Source: Chromera velia
Taxonomy: Eukaryota; Sar; Chromeraceae
Length of the DNA stretch: 64,000 nt
Assembly (NCBI GenBank): GCA_018398765.1
Contig: JAHBMJ010002356.1
Span: 38,108-102,107 of the forward strand
Direction: 5' to 3'
Positions 32,145-45,000 of the stretch are shown here, piece by piece; positions within the stretch are counted from its first letter, which is position 1, and the number at the start of each line of letters is the position of its first letter. The translations under genes were made by a program, and so were the position numbers. The notes beneath the pieces are model-generated. The model had not been told where the DNA came from. It saw nothing but the letters and a program-made list of their open reading frames with translations, and did not search any database.

Positions 32145-34194
32145 TCACTTGAAGAAATCGTTGATCGACTCAACAAAATATTCGGGCTTCAGACTGCCGT
32201 TAGACCCCTGCATGGTGTTGCGCAACCTTTCCGGAGAGGTGACCCCCGAGAGAGTCAGTACTGTGCGCAGACCGTTGTTGCGTCCAAAGGCAATGTCGGT
32301 GTCCAGCCTGTCTCCCACCATGAGAATGCGGTTCTTCTGGACTTTGTACTTGTCAACGATGTAGTCAATCATCAGAGGGGCGGGCTTCCCGACCACCGTG
32401 GGCTCCTTGCCAGTGCACCCCTTGATTGCCCCCACCATCGACCCGTTCCCTGCCCACTCCTGCAAGCAAGGAGCCCAAAAAGAAAAGAAAAAAAAAAACG
32501 AGAGACGAGAGGCAGATCAGAAACAAAGAACGAAAAGGGACGGAATGCAGTGGGGAAGGGGGTGTAAGGAATGAAGGGTAACTTCTCAACTTGCTGGACT
32601 ACTAAGCAGGCATATGAAGAGCTGACAGAAGGGATGAAGGGAGAACCCAGGCTGCCCGAAGCACAGGTCAAAAGGCACACAAAGAGACACACACACAGGA
32701 AGAGAAACAGAAACAAACACTGAGACGGGGACAGACACGACGAAAAAGAAAAAAGGAGACAAAACACTACCCGACAAGAAACCCCGCCAACGTGCATGAC
32801 CAACAGAGGACTACATGCAAAGAACAAGACAAGGATAAATGAGAAGGACAGAAGGACTTATTTGGACCTCTCACTCACCTGTGCATCTGTCAGGTGAGTG
32901 ACTGCGTCCAGGTTGGTGGCGATGAACTGCGCCTTGTTCTCGTTGATTGCCAGCTGCGCGTACTGGAGCTTGTAATAGTTGATATTCCGGTCAAACCCCA
33001 CGCACACAGCCCCCACCTGAGGGTCAATCTCCAGCTTGGCCCCGGGTTTCAACTCGATCTTCTTGTCTTTGTCTGCAGTCACTCAACAGACAGACAGGTC
33101 AAACAGAGAAGGCGAACGTGAGATGCTCAGGTACCTTTGAAGTTCGGTGTTTTCTGTCACTTCCTAAGTAGGTGAGTTCCGTTTGGAACTGCCTTTCACC
33201 AGTCGTCTCGCCGTCGTTCAATCTTCCTCAAACAGACACCTGCAAAACCTGCCTCGTGTTTCAGTCACTCATACATTCATTAGTCCGTCAACCCGTTTCT
33301 GCGATCAAGCGTCCACTCAGCGAAAGCCCTTCTCTCTCAGAGCCTCAAGAAGAAGAACGTGCCCCCCAACCATCCCTCTACCGAGAGAACGTTGTCAGGC
33401 TCACCAGGTCTTTCCGATCAACCATATGCGTGACATTTGGAAAAACACGACAGCATGAACGTCGTCACCGCATTCCCTCCCAATGTCACTCTGTCTGTTC
33501 CAGAGGGTGAATGAGAGCAATCCCTCAATAAAGAGAGCCCTAACTTCCTCATGTTTGAGAAAAATACAATGAACAGGTGACTAAATTTGAGAAAAAAGGA
33601 GAGCCAACCTCCAACCGACCGACCTTTGGTTGCACCGATCCATGGCACCCCCACGAGATCTAACTCCTCCTCGATTCCCGTCTCTCCCACCACGTAGACT
33701 TTCTTTCCCGTCTCCTTGAATTTCGTCTGTTCAAAATAAGCAGCAGCGGCAAAACTGGAGGAGAAGATTTCCTCATCCTGAACATCTAGACCCAAATCTG
33801 TGAACTTCTTCTTGTACCCCTTTCGTGACTTCGTGGAGTTATTCGTCACAAAGAACAGACGCTTTCCGAGTGCACGCAACTTGTCAAGAACATCAGGAAT
33901 TCCAGGAATCACAGAGTCACCCCTCCAGATCACGCCATCACAATCAAAAACAATCACATCAATGCCCTTCAGAAACTCATCAGCTCCTGCCAAATAGGCG
34001 CACTCCGTCTCTGCCTCGAGGGTAGGCACTGCCTTCAAAACTGCAAAGGGGGTGGCACGAGAAGACAGAGGGGAGAAGTCACGGCGTACAGTTCCTGTGG
34101 GCAACCGAGATCCACGAAGGAAAGCAGAGCAGTGAGGGGCCTGAAGGAGACAGGCAAAAGCAGACACTAATGCACTGAGCTTTGGCGCCCTCAT
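32145..34194 (-). CDS. HAD-superfamily phosphatase, phosphoglycolate / 4-nitrophenylphosphatase type, plastid-type leader
   Basis: Three exons join in phase: 34194-33624, 33072-32879 and 32459-32145 (359 aa). All HAD motifs are present: VFDCDGVIW with nucleophile Asp84 and Asp86, FVTNNSTKS (motif II), GKPAP with the motif III Lys, and MVGDRLDTDIAFG (motif IV). The long cap between motifs II and III is that of HAD subclass IIA, as in eukaryotic phosphoglycolate phosphatase and 4-nitrophenylphosphatase. The N-terminus (MRAPKLSALVSAFACLLQAP then HCSAF-LRGSR) is a signal peptide with a cleavage site before Phe, followed by a Ser/Arg stretch. This is the pattern used in algae with complex red plastids. 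With that leader, removal of 2-phosphoglycolate made by Rubisco oxygenation is the natural role, but substrate is inferred. The gene is divergent from glucose-6-phosphate isomerase. Confidence 0.92.
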
Positions 34195-34721
34195 TTTCGT
34201 TGCGTCTCCCTGTGAAACCGTTACGACTCAGGACCTTCTCGCACGACCAGATACAGCAACCCTTCCACAAATCTTTGTCTGGGAATGCCGGTGCTTTCCG
34301 CTGGGGTCACAGAAGGCAGAGAAGAAAGAGTCATTGCATGCCAATTTAAGGAGACGGCTGCAAGTAGACGGTGCTGTGGGCACGTCGATTCGTCACGCAC
34401 GCGCGATCGTAGTGGGTGAGTGCCTTGAATTGGATCTTTCGTTCTATAGGCACGCGGAGACGGCATGCTTTGTCTCGACTTGAGCCGCCAGGATGCCGCC
34501 AGGATCAGTGCCACTCAAACGATCAGTTCTGCAGTTCTATGGCACCACTGAAATTTCGCAGTGCCTACACCATAAGGGTTTTCATGGTCACGAGTTTTTC
34601 CTCTGGCAAGTTGTTCAGTCGGTTGCAATTTACTTCCTCTCTCTCACTTTTGCTGTCTCGACGCAGTGCGTCCCTCTACCCCACTCCCCGGAAGTTCGAA
34701 AACAAGAAATTGACACGCACG
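34195..34721. promoter_or_regulatory. Divergent intergenic region between the HAD phosphatase and glucose-6-phosphate isomerase
   Basis: The two start codons diverge across 527 bp (345 bp if the isomerase starts at the upstream Met 34539). No core promoter motif can be named. The isomerase frame stays open upstream of 34722 and gives an Arg/Ser-rich leader-like sequence, so part of this region may be coding. Confidence 0.4.
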
Positions 34722-37700
34722 ATGTCGCTGGCAGAGGCCCCCTCGGCTAACGCTCTGATCGCGCATGCGGAGAGAATGAAGCATGTGCACCTGGCCACAC
34801 TGATGCAGGATGAGAGCCGCAATGAGGCCCTTTTCGTGAAGTGTGGAGGTCGGTCCTCAGAATGAACCAACCTTACCCCCCCCTGTATCCCCCACCCACC
34901 CACCCTTGCCCCCCCACCCACCCTTCCTCTCCACAGCCTCTCTTCGCGCACGTTATGCAGTGCTCGACTTCTGCCTCTACGCTTTTCTCGTATTCAGTCC
35001 GAAGCTCTCTCTTCTGCTCCTTGACGCTGTCGAGACTCCCGTCTCGGGAGCACATGTGTGAAGGGTCCAAGACACCTTTCCACCCCCATGGCATTGATAG
35101 TGAACAACTGACGGAGAAAAGGAAAGGGGTGCGGTGAACAGCAAGACGACAGTGGTTAAAGATACTCAGAGCACCCTCACAGAAAGGTAGTCAAATCAGA
35201 AGAGTGTTTAGTTGGATACATTCACACCAGCACGCGAGGGCTCTGAGGAAGGCGTGTCTAGACTCTCGATTGTTGGTTCAGGAGAAGGATTCATTCGCAG
35301 TTGTTTCTTTCTTTCTTCACTCCCATTCCCCCTCAAGAACGGGGACCTTGCGAGAAAGGCAAAAGTCTTGACGCAAAAGAACGAAGAGCGACAGGAGAAA
35401 TTCAAGAAAAGGGAAGTGAAGTGAAGGGATGAAATGGGAAGCACCGCCTCCTTCCAACCGCGTTCTGCCTCTGTTAGTGTCTTTGTTCACTCTCCTCATG
35501 TTGACTCNCCACCCTTGCCCCCCCACCCACCCTTCCTCTCCACAGCCTCTCTTCGCGCACGTTATGCAGTGCTCGACTTCTGCCTCTACGCTTTTCTCGT
35601 ATTCAGTCCGAAGCTCTCTCTTCTGCTCCTTGACGCTGTCGAGACTCCCGTCTCGGGAGCACATGTGTGAAGGGTCCAAGACACCTTTCCACCCCCATGG
35701 CATTGATAGTGAACAACTGACGGAGAAAAGGAAAGGGGTGCGGTGAACAGCAAGACGACAGTGGTTAAAGATACTCAGAGCACCCTCACAGAAAGGTAGT
35801 CAAATCAGAAGAGTGTTTAGTTGGATACATTCACACCAGCACGCGAGGGCTCTGAGGAAGGCGTGTCTAGACTCTCGATTGTTGGTTCAGGAGAAGGATT
35901 CATTCGCAGTTGTTTCTTTCTTTCTTCACTCCCATTCCCCCTCAAGAACGGGGACCTTGCGAGAAAGGCAAAAGTCTTGACGCAAAAGAACGAAGAGCGA
36001 CAGGAGAAATTCAAGAAAAGGGAAGTGAAGTGAAGGGATGAAATGGGAAGCACCGCCTCCTTCCAACCGCGTTCTGCCTCTGTTAGTGTCTTTGTTCACT
36101 CTCCTCATGTTGACTCAACTCCAACGGCACGGACATTCACGTGACTGGACTTCTTGCCCGTGACAGTTGGGAAGATTCGAGAGAACTACTTCGGATTAGT
36201 TCATACACACAAAATATCAAAGTTCTCCTTGAAGAAATTTGGAGTCTGTTTCCTTCTTTCTTTCTGCAGACATTGTGATGGACTTCTGTCGTGAGAAGAT
36301 GGACACGGAAGTCTTCACCACTCTCTTGAAGTTGGCTGTCGAGACGGATGTGGCCGGCAAGATCAAAGCCCAGTTGAGTGGCAAGAAGATCAACTCGACA
36401 GAAGGCAGAGCGGTGCTGCACACTGCTCTGAGGGCACCTGCGGATACGGTTGTGGAGGTTGACGGCAAGAACGTCATTCCTGATGTCCATACGGTTCTGA
36501 ATAGAATGAAAAGATTCGCAGAGTCCGTCCGCAGAGGTACGTATGCCCTGTCCTGTCCTGTGCTGTCCGAATGCTCCGGCCCTCTTTTTTGATTTTTGGG
36601 TGCGTAGATAGGAATCAATCGTTCACGGGGCTGAGTTGGGCAAAGAAAGGGGAGTCGAAATGCTTTTGGAAATGGAGAGTTTCGATTAGAGGAGATGCTG
36701 TAACAGAATGGAGCCTGGGGGAGAGAGCAAATGGACCGCCGGGGTGGATGATTGTTGTCACTATTTTTTGTCTTCCCTTTCGTTTTTTCTCTTTTTCCCC
36801 TGCGGTGGTCTCTTTCTACGGGTCCATGAATCTAACGTGCACTTCCTTGAATTGTCTGCGCCCTGCTGAGGCCTTACGAGAATTGTGTGTCTTCGTCTGT
36901 GTCACGGCCTTTCAGGAGACATCGTGGGGCACACGGGCAAAGTGATGAAGGACGTCGTGTGTATCGGCATTGGAGGGTCCTACCTTGGGCCTGAGTTCGT
37001 TTTTGAGGCCCTGAGGACAGAAGAAGAGGCAGTGGCTGCAGCTTCAGGCAGGCGACTCAGGTTGGACCCGGGGCCCTGAGGGGGGGGGGCAGGGCTCTCA
37101 TGGATTTTTCTTCTTTCTTGTCTGTCTTTCTGTGTTGCTTCCCCCCCTACCTGTCCTCTTCTCTGACCAGGACCCATGTGAATTCATTTATGTTATGCTC
37201 ACTTCGTTTCCTTCTGCTCGCGCTGTGTGAAGATGCTCTCCCCCCTTTCCTTCCCTGCCGAAGGAGAGTTGGACCTCTCGTCATCAACCAAGGAAGACAA
37301 AATTATGAAGACGATGCAGCGAATGATTGATTGAATTTGCAAACTCCAATTGGGTTGGTTGGAAACAGAAAGAAAGGAAGGAAGAAAGCTCAGAAGGAAT
37401 CATCCGTCCAACCCCATACCCGTTCATACACACGCACAGATTCCTGGCTAACGTCGACCCTATTGACGTCAAGAGAGCCCTGGAGGGTCTGATGCCAGAA
37501 ACTACTCTTGTCAGTCAGTCATGCAGACAGGGAGCGAGGCAGTGAAAGGCAGCCAGGTTATGTGCGATCAAGCCAGAAATACCGGCAGTAGGAGGACAGT
37601 GTGAGTCTGGCAGTAAGTAGGAAATAGTGCAGGAAGGAGAGCGGGAACGACCGTCCTCTTTTTGAGTGTCTCGTCCCCCGTGTGCGCTATCCGTTTGTCT

Positions 37701-40700
37701 TCCTCACTCTCTCTGCCTGAATGTGTCTGCATGCCCTCGTTGCTTTGGTGTAAGCGTCTGTGTGGAAGGAAGAAACGTACGGAGATAGTGAAGACCAATG
37801 CTTGTATCCACTCAGCCTCGTCTTTGGATTTCTTTCAAGTCCTTCAACGTTTTTGCACTCGAAGGCTTGTTTTGCCCACATCTCTTTTGCATGCAAGATG
37901 CTGTCCCTTCTTTCCCTCCAGCATATGCCTCTCCCCTCTTTACGTCCCTGTTTCCATTCTCCCCCCCTCCCTTCATTCAGGTTGTGATTGTCTCGAAGAC
38001 GTTCACAACGGCAGAGACAATGATGAACGCACGCACTGTCAAGGCCTGGCTCCTCCAGTCTCTACGATCCGAGGCTGCAGTCTGTAAGTCTCTCTCTCTC
38101 TCTTCCTGCCAGCCGCTTTTTTTCTTTCTGTATCTCTTCGTTTGACTGAATGTCTGTCCCGTCCTTCTGTCCTCTCCTGGTTCTTGGTTTCGTCCCTGAA
38201 TCTTTTTCAGACAGCCGGGGGATTTTATCTTCCTTTCATCTGTTTGTCTTCCTCCCAGCTTTTTTTCCTGCTTTCGCATTCGCTTCCTCTGCCTTCCTGT
38301 GTGATGGCTTTCCATGTGATTGTCTGAGTGTCACTATTTTGCATCCATCTGTTCTCTCTCTGTCTTCTGTATTGTGCAGCCAAGCACATGGTTGCTGTCA
38401 GCACGAACATCCACGCCACCTCTGAGTTTGGTACGTCCGTTTTGATACGTTCGCTCTAGGCAGGCACACTCGGTCTCCGTTTTGTGCCGCTAGATTTCTT
38501 TCCATGCTTGCTTTGGTTTGGGGGATGGAATGGCCGTTTGGGTAAGGGAGGGAGTGCATGAGAGAGGCGAGGGCAGAGAGAGACGGGAAGGGAAGGGAGA
38601 TGATCGTCGTCTTCCTTCCCGGCCTCCTCAGTTTGTTTGTAGGGACAGCAGGCACTATCTTGCATGTTGTACGTAGGTCTGTCTGTGTGTGTCAAGTTTG
38701 ATTTTGATGGAGAGGACCTGAGTTGTTGAAGAATGCGTCTTCCTTCAGTTGTTTTGCTCTTCTTTCTTTCTTGTTCATATGATGTGAGGGGATCTCCTGG
38801 TGTTTTGTCTTGTCGGATTATCTCTTGTCTCTTTCTTTCTTTCTTTCTTTCTGTTTCTCTCTCTGCTTCGTCCCTCCCTCCCTTGTTGCTTGCAGGAGTG
38901 AACCCCGACCATGTATTCGGGTTCTGGGATTGGGTGGTCAGTCTGTCAGTCAGGCAGGCAGGCAGTTTGTACGTACATTGAGCAGGTAGAGAGACGAAGA
39001 ATCTTCGCTGGTTTCATTCCGTCTTCTTTGTATTAGAGGAAGGACCGAGCGTTTCGCCTTTCTGTATCTGTTGCGTCTTCTCCTCTGCCTGCTCTTGTTG
39101 TCCCTTCTCATCTGCGGAGGTTCTCAATACGTTGTGTGTGTCGACTCGTAGACTTAATTGATTGCTCTGTTATTTGCTTGTGTTGGTTGACACACTGCAG
39201 GGAGGACGGTTCTCAGTGTGCTCTGCTGTGGGTATTCTCCCTCTGGCCCTTCAGTACGGCTGGGGGATCGTGCAGAAGTTTCTTGACGGTGGGGGGGAAT
39301 CGTTCGCTGTCCCCTGTCTTTCTTTCTCTTTGTTCGTTTGTGTATGTGCCGTCCCCTCTTCTGCTGAATGCTGCGTGCCCCTGTCTCGCCACATTTGTTT
39401 TCGCCTTTTCTTGCATATTTCACGGGACAAGAGAAAGTAGGAAACCAAAGGAAGGAAGGGAAGTGAAGAGAATAAAAAGATATTCAGAAAGCCCCAATTT
39501 GCTCGTGCCTTCCTGCAGGGTGCCACTTCATGGATCAGCACTACGCCACTGCACCCCTGGACGCAAACCTTCCCGTGCTTCTCGGCCTCATTTCGGGTGG
39601 GTGGTGGGTGAGATGGGTCTTTCTTCATGCAGCTGCCCTTTTTTTCTGCTTCCTTGACTGCTTGTTGTATGCCTTGGTGTCATTCAAATTGGGTTCGTTC
39701 TCCTTGACGAGGCTCCATCCTGCCCTCCTTTCTTTCTCCAATTCCCCTCTGTTCTTTTTTCTGTCTCTCTCTCTCTCTCTGGTCTTGTGTCCTAGCAGGG
39801 CCTTCGTGTCATTCATTGTGTCCATATCTGTCTGATTCCTGAGCTTCTCCATTTTCATTTTTGACATTTTGGCCCCCATGTGTGTTTCGCTCCGACCGGC
39901 CAAATTTAGTCTGTCTGTCTGTGAATGAAATTTAGTCTGTCTGCCTGTCTGTGTTTCCCCCAAGTCTTTCTCCATGGGTCTTTATCCGTGCATTCAGCAT
40001 TCCGTCTCCCTTCTCTGTTTGCACTCTGCTTTCCTGTTTTGTGTCTGTCGTTTTTGTCAGCCTCTTGACGCCTTTGTGTGCCCCTGCCTGCAGTGTGGAA
40101 TGCGAATTTCATGGGATACTCCTGCAACGCCCTCCTCCCATATTGCCAAAGTTTGCTCAAGTGAGTGAGTCAGGAAAAAAGGGAGGAGGTGTTTGAGTTT
40201 TGGGGGGAGATTCTGGAAGGAAGCAAAAGGAGATGATAGTGATAGTGATTTAATTGGAGGTGAAACGGTTCGCTTGAGCTTGTTTGTTTTAGTCCGTCTC
40301 TGATTGGGCGTGCTTTGCAATTTCGCCAAAAGAGATGGAACGGCCACGTTGATGAAATGAACACTTTCATCCTGAATTCTTTCTGCCTTAGTTGTCTCCT
40401 TTGATCCCTGTGTCTCTTCTTCTCCCTCCCCCCTTCTGGTGTGTGCTCTCTAACCATGGTCACCTCTCTCGTCTCGTCTTCCCTTCAGGTTTGCCCCTCA
40501 CATCCAACAGGTGGCGATGGAATCGAATGGGAAGAGAGTGACGATTGACGGCCAAGTTCTGTCCTATGAGGCAGAGCAGATCTTCTTTGGGGAACCTGGA
40601 ACGAACGGACAACACAGGTCAGACAGACAGAACAAGATGTGGCACTCACTCCACTCCCGTCACGTTGGTGTTTTCATTTTTTGCTGAGTGTGTACACCAC

Positions 40701-40935
40701 CCAGCCGAGAAAAAGAGGACACACGGTTTTTGTTTTTGGAGACCGAGACGCGAGAGTGGACTGCATTGAAGGAATCGATTTCCTTTCTGAAGTGTGTCTT
40801 GTTCTATTCTATTAATGGATGCACGACCCACACCCACTCACTCACTCGTGCAGCTTCTACCAATTGTTGCACCAAGGGAGGGTCGTCCCTTGTGAGTTCA
40901 TTCATTTTCATACGTGGATTTTATATGTATGTATG

Positions 40936-40984
<49 letters not shown>

Positions 40985-42937
40985 TTTTTTTTTTTTGAAT
41001 GCATGCAGCTTCTACCAATTGTTGCACCAAGGGAGGGTCGTCCCTTGTGAGTTCATCGGATTCGCGCAGAGTCAGAACCCTGTGCATCTCACAGGTAGGT
41101 CAGTGGGAAGGAAGGTAGAGCTCTGGTGGAGGGAAGAGTTTGATGCTGTGTTCTTTTCGGTCTGCGGTGAGGGGGACAGGTTGGGTTCCCTTTTGGGTCG
41201 GTCTCTTCCACTACCGGCTTCTGTTAGTGTGTGTGCGAGGCTGGCCTCCTTTGCCTTTTGAATTTTTTCCATCTCTCTGCTTTGATCTGGTGGAATTCTG
41301 CATGGTTGTGGGTTTCTTTCAGCTTATCCATATGTGTGGAGTTGTTTATTTTTCTGTTTTTCGGAGTGCAGGCGAAGCCGTGAGCAACCATGATGAATTG
41401 ATGGCCAACTTCTTTGCGCAACCCGATGCTCTCGCTTTCGGTGGGAATTTTTTCCTTCCTTCAATGGATTGGTTGTCTTTCTTTCTTTCTTTCTTTTCTT
41501 TCTTTCTTTCTGCACCTCCTCTCTTTTCTTTCTTGTTTGTCGTGTGGGGGGGTTTCTTCTCTCCTCTCTCCCCGCAGCCTTTCCTTTCGACTTTTTATCT
41601 TTTCTCTTTTTCTCTTTGAAGGCTTCTGTTCATTCGTGACTGTCGCATACTCATCTCTTGCTGAGGACAAGTCCCCAACGATCTTTCTTTCTGTCTATCT
41701 GTCTGTCAGTCTGTCTGAAGAAAGAGAAAAAGGGAAAGAAAAGACGATACAGTCTGTCTCTCCGTTCACCTGTCAGTCTGAAGAAGAGGAGGGAGAGAAC
41801 CATATATTCTGTTTGCCTTTGTGTTTGTAGGCAAGTCCCGAGAAGAGCTGGAGAAGGCCAATGTGCCCGCCTCCCTCATTCCCCACAAAGAGTTCCCAGG
41901 AGACAGACCCTCTCTGTCAATCCTGATGCCTAAGTGCACTGCGTTCGCTGTGGGGTCCCTGCTCGCTCTGTACGAACACAGAGTCGCTGTGCAGGTGGGA
42001 AGGGGGGAGGGGGGGATCGAGCAGGAGAGGAGAAGAAGGAAAACTGTTCATCCTTCCATCAATCATTCTTCCCTCTTCCTTTTTTTCGTGATTCATCTTG
42101 AATTTCGTTTATTCACAAGTCGCAGGCACATAATAGACACAGCGGAACTTATCAATCAACCAATCAATCAATGTCTTTCGTCCGTACAAACTTTTCTGCT
42201 GTGTATTGAAAGGGTGGCGTGGACAGATGGGAGGGACCATTCTGTCTGTCTGGTGTTTTTTGAGTGAATGAGCCCTCCAGTGATCTTCTCTATGTGCCGA
42301 CCGACTGTCTTTGAGTTATTTCTGGCCCTGCATGCCCCTGTTTATGTAAGTTTGGGTTTTTGTCTCCCCCGGCCTGACAATCCGCCTGTCCTCCTGCCTG
42401 CCTGCCTACTTCCTGCCTGTCTGTCTTTCTGTCTGCAGGGATTTTTGTGGAACGTGAACTCGTTCGATCAGTGGGGGTAAGTGAAAGGGTGGTGAATCTT
42501 TCTGGGGTTTGTTTTGTCTGTCGAGCAGAGAGGCAGAGAGGGGGAAGAGGAGGGGCAAGTCTATGTGTCGATTGTGCGCGCACATTTTGGATTGTTGGTG
42601 TTAGCCGTTTGTCAGTTCTTGATGTGCTCTTCTTTCCCCACGACTGTTGGAAAGAAAAAAACGGGAGGACGGAATGCAAACAGCAGAGGCGGGAAAGGGA
42701 AGGGAATGCAGACACTCACGCGCTTTCATGCGCATTGAGTTTCATAATGAAAAGAGAAACGCAAGACTTGAGTGGACAGTCAGGCTCTTATTTTTCTGCC
42801 CTCCTTCCTTTGTCGCTGCAATACAACAAAACAAAGGGTGGAGCTCGGCAAAGTCCTCGCGAAGGAGGTGCGGAATTTCTTCGGTGCCGCCAGGAAAGGA
42901 GACGGGTGAGGCAATGGATACATTCAGACAGACCGAC

Positions 42938-42979
<42 letters not shown>

Positions 42980-43356
42980 ACAGACAGACAGACAGAAAAG
43001 AGGAACGAATAAACCTGTCGACAAGACAGAAAGGAACTACCGAAGAGAAAGATGATGTAGTGCCTGAAACACGCAAGGCACGTAAAGAGAGGCAATGGGA
43101 AAAACGTGAATTAGTTGATCGGTCTTTTTTCTCTGCTTTCTTTTGTGTTTTTCAATCGACCGCTTCGATCTCTTCACTCCTCCTCTCTTCATTCATTGCT
43201 TTCTTCACTTGAATGCATCCATCCATAATCCTCTCAAGCCTTACTGGCTCTCTCCCTCTCGTTTCCTTGTCTTCTCTCTCTTTTTCGCACAGGCGCATGC
43301 TGGGTGCTTTTCATCCAGCCACGCAACGTCTCCTCCAGACCTACATGGACATGTGA
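34722..43356 (+). CDS. GPI: Glucose-6-phosphate isomerase
   Basis: Seventeen exons join in phase: 34722-34848, 36270-36536, 36916-37060, 37440-37509, 37981-38083, 38380-38430, 38896-38936, 39201-39288, 39519-39596, 40094-40160, 40489-40617, 41009-41094, 41372-41440, 41831-41994, 42439-42476, 42837-42905 and 43293-43356 (551 aa, usual length about 550). It interconverts glucose-6-phosphate and fructose-6-phosphate. Visible landmarks are [10 protein letters not shown], the [10 protein letters not shown] loop, the first family signature [35 protein letters not shown] with the catalytic His, and the second signature FDQWGVELGK. Every motif is intact. The start at 34722 (MSLAEAPS) gives a cytosolic-type N-terminus. 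In-frame Mets at 34539 and 34584 would add an Arg/Ser-rich extension that could be a targeting peptide. Intron 1 holds a 609-bp tandem duplication, and intron 11 a partial copy of exon 12. Confidence 0.95.
34899..36116. repeat. 609-bp tandem duplication with an N at the junction, in GPI intron 1
   Basis: 34899-35507 and 35508-36116 read as the same sequence wherever I compared them. The single N (35508) sits exactly at the junction. The second copy runs on into unique sequence after TTGACTC. This may be a real recent duplication or an assembly artefact. Confidence 0.9.
40850..40901 (+). pseudogene. Partial duplicate of GPI exon 12 with its splice acceptor
   Basis: 52 bases starting GCAGCTTCTACCAATTGTTG are identical to 41005-41056, which covers the acceptor and first 48 bases of exon 12. 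After the shared GAGTTCAT the copy diverges and lacks the [12 protein letters not shown] end and its donor. It lies in intron 11 and would be skipped or would disrupt the message. A TATA/GT microsatellite (about 40926-40980) separates the copies. Confidence 0.9.
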
Positions 43357-45000
43357 AGGGTGAGTGAATGAATCAAAGCTTGAATGGGTGGGTGAGGGAG
43401 TGTTGGAGTCAGTGAATGAATGGTTAGCTCTGCGAGCAGGTGTTTTACCTAAGGGGCAAGATTCGTGTCATGCTGAGTAAAAGCAAAAGATTCCCGCAAG
43501 AGAGTCTGCATGTGTTTCTTTCTGTTTGGTCGAAGGAGGCGATTCGTTGGACAACATGAGCATGGGCCGACTGGTAAATGAGCGTTCTCTTTTAGGCAGC
43601 ATCCGTCGAGGAAGGAAGTCTGAATCGACCAGAAGGAGAGGAAGGAAGTCTGAATTGACCAGAAGGAGAGGAAGGAAGTCTGAATCGACCAGAAGGAGAA
43701 GGAGAAGGGGAAGAAAAGGAGGCAAAGTGAGGCGGTAGGAGGAAAAGCGAAACCATGAAAGAGAAGGAGAAGCGCGTTTCGGAAAGGCAGATGAGACTAA
43801 AGGGCTTCCTCCAAGAAGGTTTGCATTTGATTTTTTCAGTAATTCTCCGCTCAGTCTGTCCCTCTCAGTGGGTGTATGTGCAGCACAGGGGAAAGAAGAA
43901 ATTCATTCAGATGCGCTTCAGAGACAAAGAAAGACGCGTAGAATACCGTCTAGACTGTTGTCTCTCCCTCGCTGTCCCTCTTCGCGTGTTTCTCTCAGAT
44001 GCAGATGCAGACGTCATGCCATCATCAGGGAAACTGGAGGGAAGGCAGGACGAGGGGAAGGGGCAACAATACAATACTCCCATGAGGGAAGGAACTTACC
44101 GATCAAGGGGTACATGCAGGAAGGAAGGGGGGGCAAGGGTCATCTCTTCATTTGATTTTTTCATCCCTCTCCAGATGACGAGTGAATCGAGGGAGGGAGG
44201 GGGGGTCGAGTTTCCTACTGTCCGCTCTTCTCTTCGCATTCCGTTCCGTCCCATGCATGCATGGAAGGTCCTTCCTTCCTTCAGTGCATGTTTTTCTGCT
44301 GACCGACCTCGTGTCTGCACCGACGTTGCTCCATTTCTTTCGATTTAGTTTTGTGTCTGTCTGTCTGTCTGTCTGTCTTGTGTTTTTCTGACTGTCCGTC
44401 CCTCCTGACAGTTGAAGACCGAAAGAGCGTGCATGTCAAACGGCCGGCTGCGAGAGCAGCTGCTCTGTCTTTTTTCACATTTCTCTTTTTGTTCTCTCCT
44501 TCTGCCTCTTCCTTCTCCTAAAGTTGCCTTCTTGCCTCCCCACCGTTTGATCCATCCGTCTTTTCGATCAATTAAATCCGGAATCGATTGCCGCAGATAC
44601 TGGCAGTCTTGATGCTTCTGTGTCCGCAGATCGATCTCCAGACGAACATTTCTGTGTATGTCTCGATTCGTTCAATGCAAGGCAGAGAGGTAGACCACGT
44701 GCGTCTTGTCCGCTTGACACTCGTAGATACCTGGTACGTCTTTTCGATGAGGGCCGTGTTTTTGAATGAGGAGACAGCCCGTCGGTGAGTGCTGAATGCT
44801 GGGCTGATCGAAGATCTGTATGCGGGGCTTCGTCTGGATTTGATTTATGTGTCCACTAAAATGCATTGCGAGATCAGTCAAGGTCAGTTGGTATGTACAT
44901 CTCGATACGTGCAGTGTGACCGCACGTCTGGCAAAGACATATTTAATTCCGCGCGGAAAAAAAGGTTTATAATTTGTTTGTGACCCAAGTCAATCGATTT
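43357..45000. other. GPI 3' flank; open frames but no recognised gene
   Basis: A frame at 43526-43738 encodes a basic repeat peptide because of the 30-bp minisatellite described separately. Frames at 43755-44348 and 44588-44788 are open but match nothing I know. A few acceptor-like TGCAG sites precede them, so extra exons of an unrecognised plus-strand gene cannot be excluded. Confidence 0.35.
43609..43713. repeat. Minisatellite, about 30-bp unit, three and a half copies
   Basis: The unit GGAAGGAAGTCTGAAT(C/T)GAC plus CAGAAGGAGA is repeated, with one C/T difference in the middle copy. It is a multiple of three and reads as RGRKSE(S/L)TRR in the open frame. Confidence 0.85.

Noticed and set aside
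35208-36108. Identical pairs of ORFs around 35.2-36.1 kb
   Set aside because: They are duplicates produced by the 609-bp tandem repeat in GPI intron 1, with no protein resemblance.
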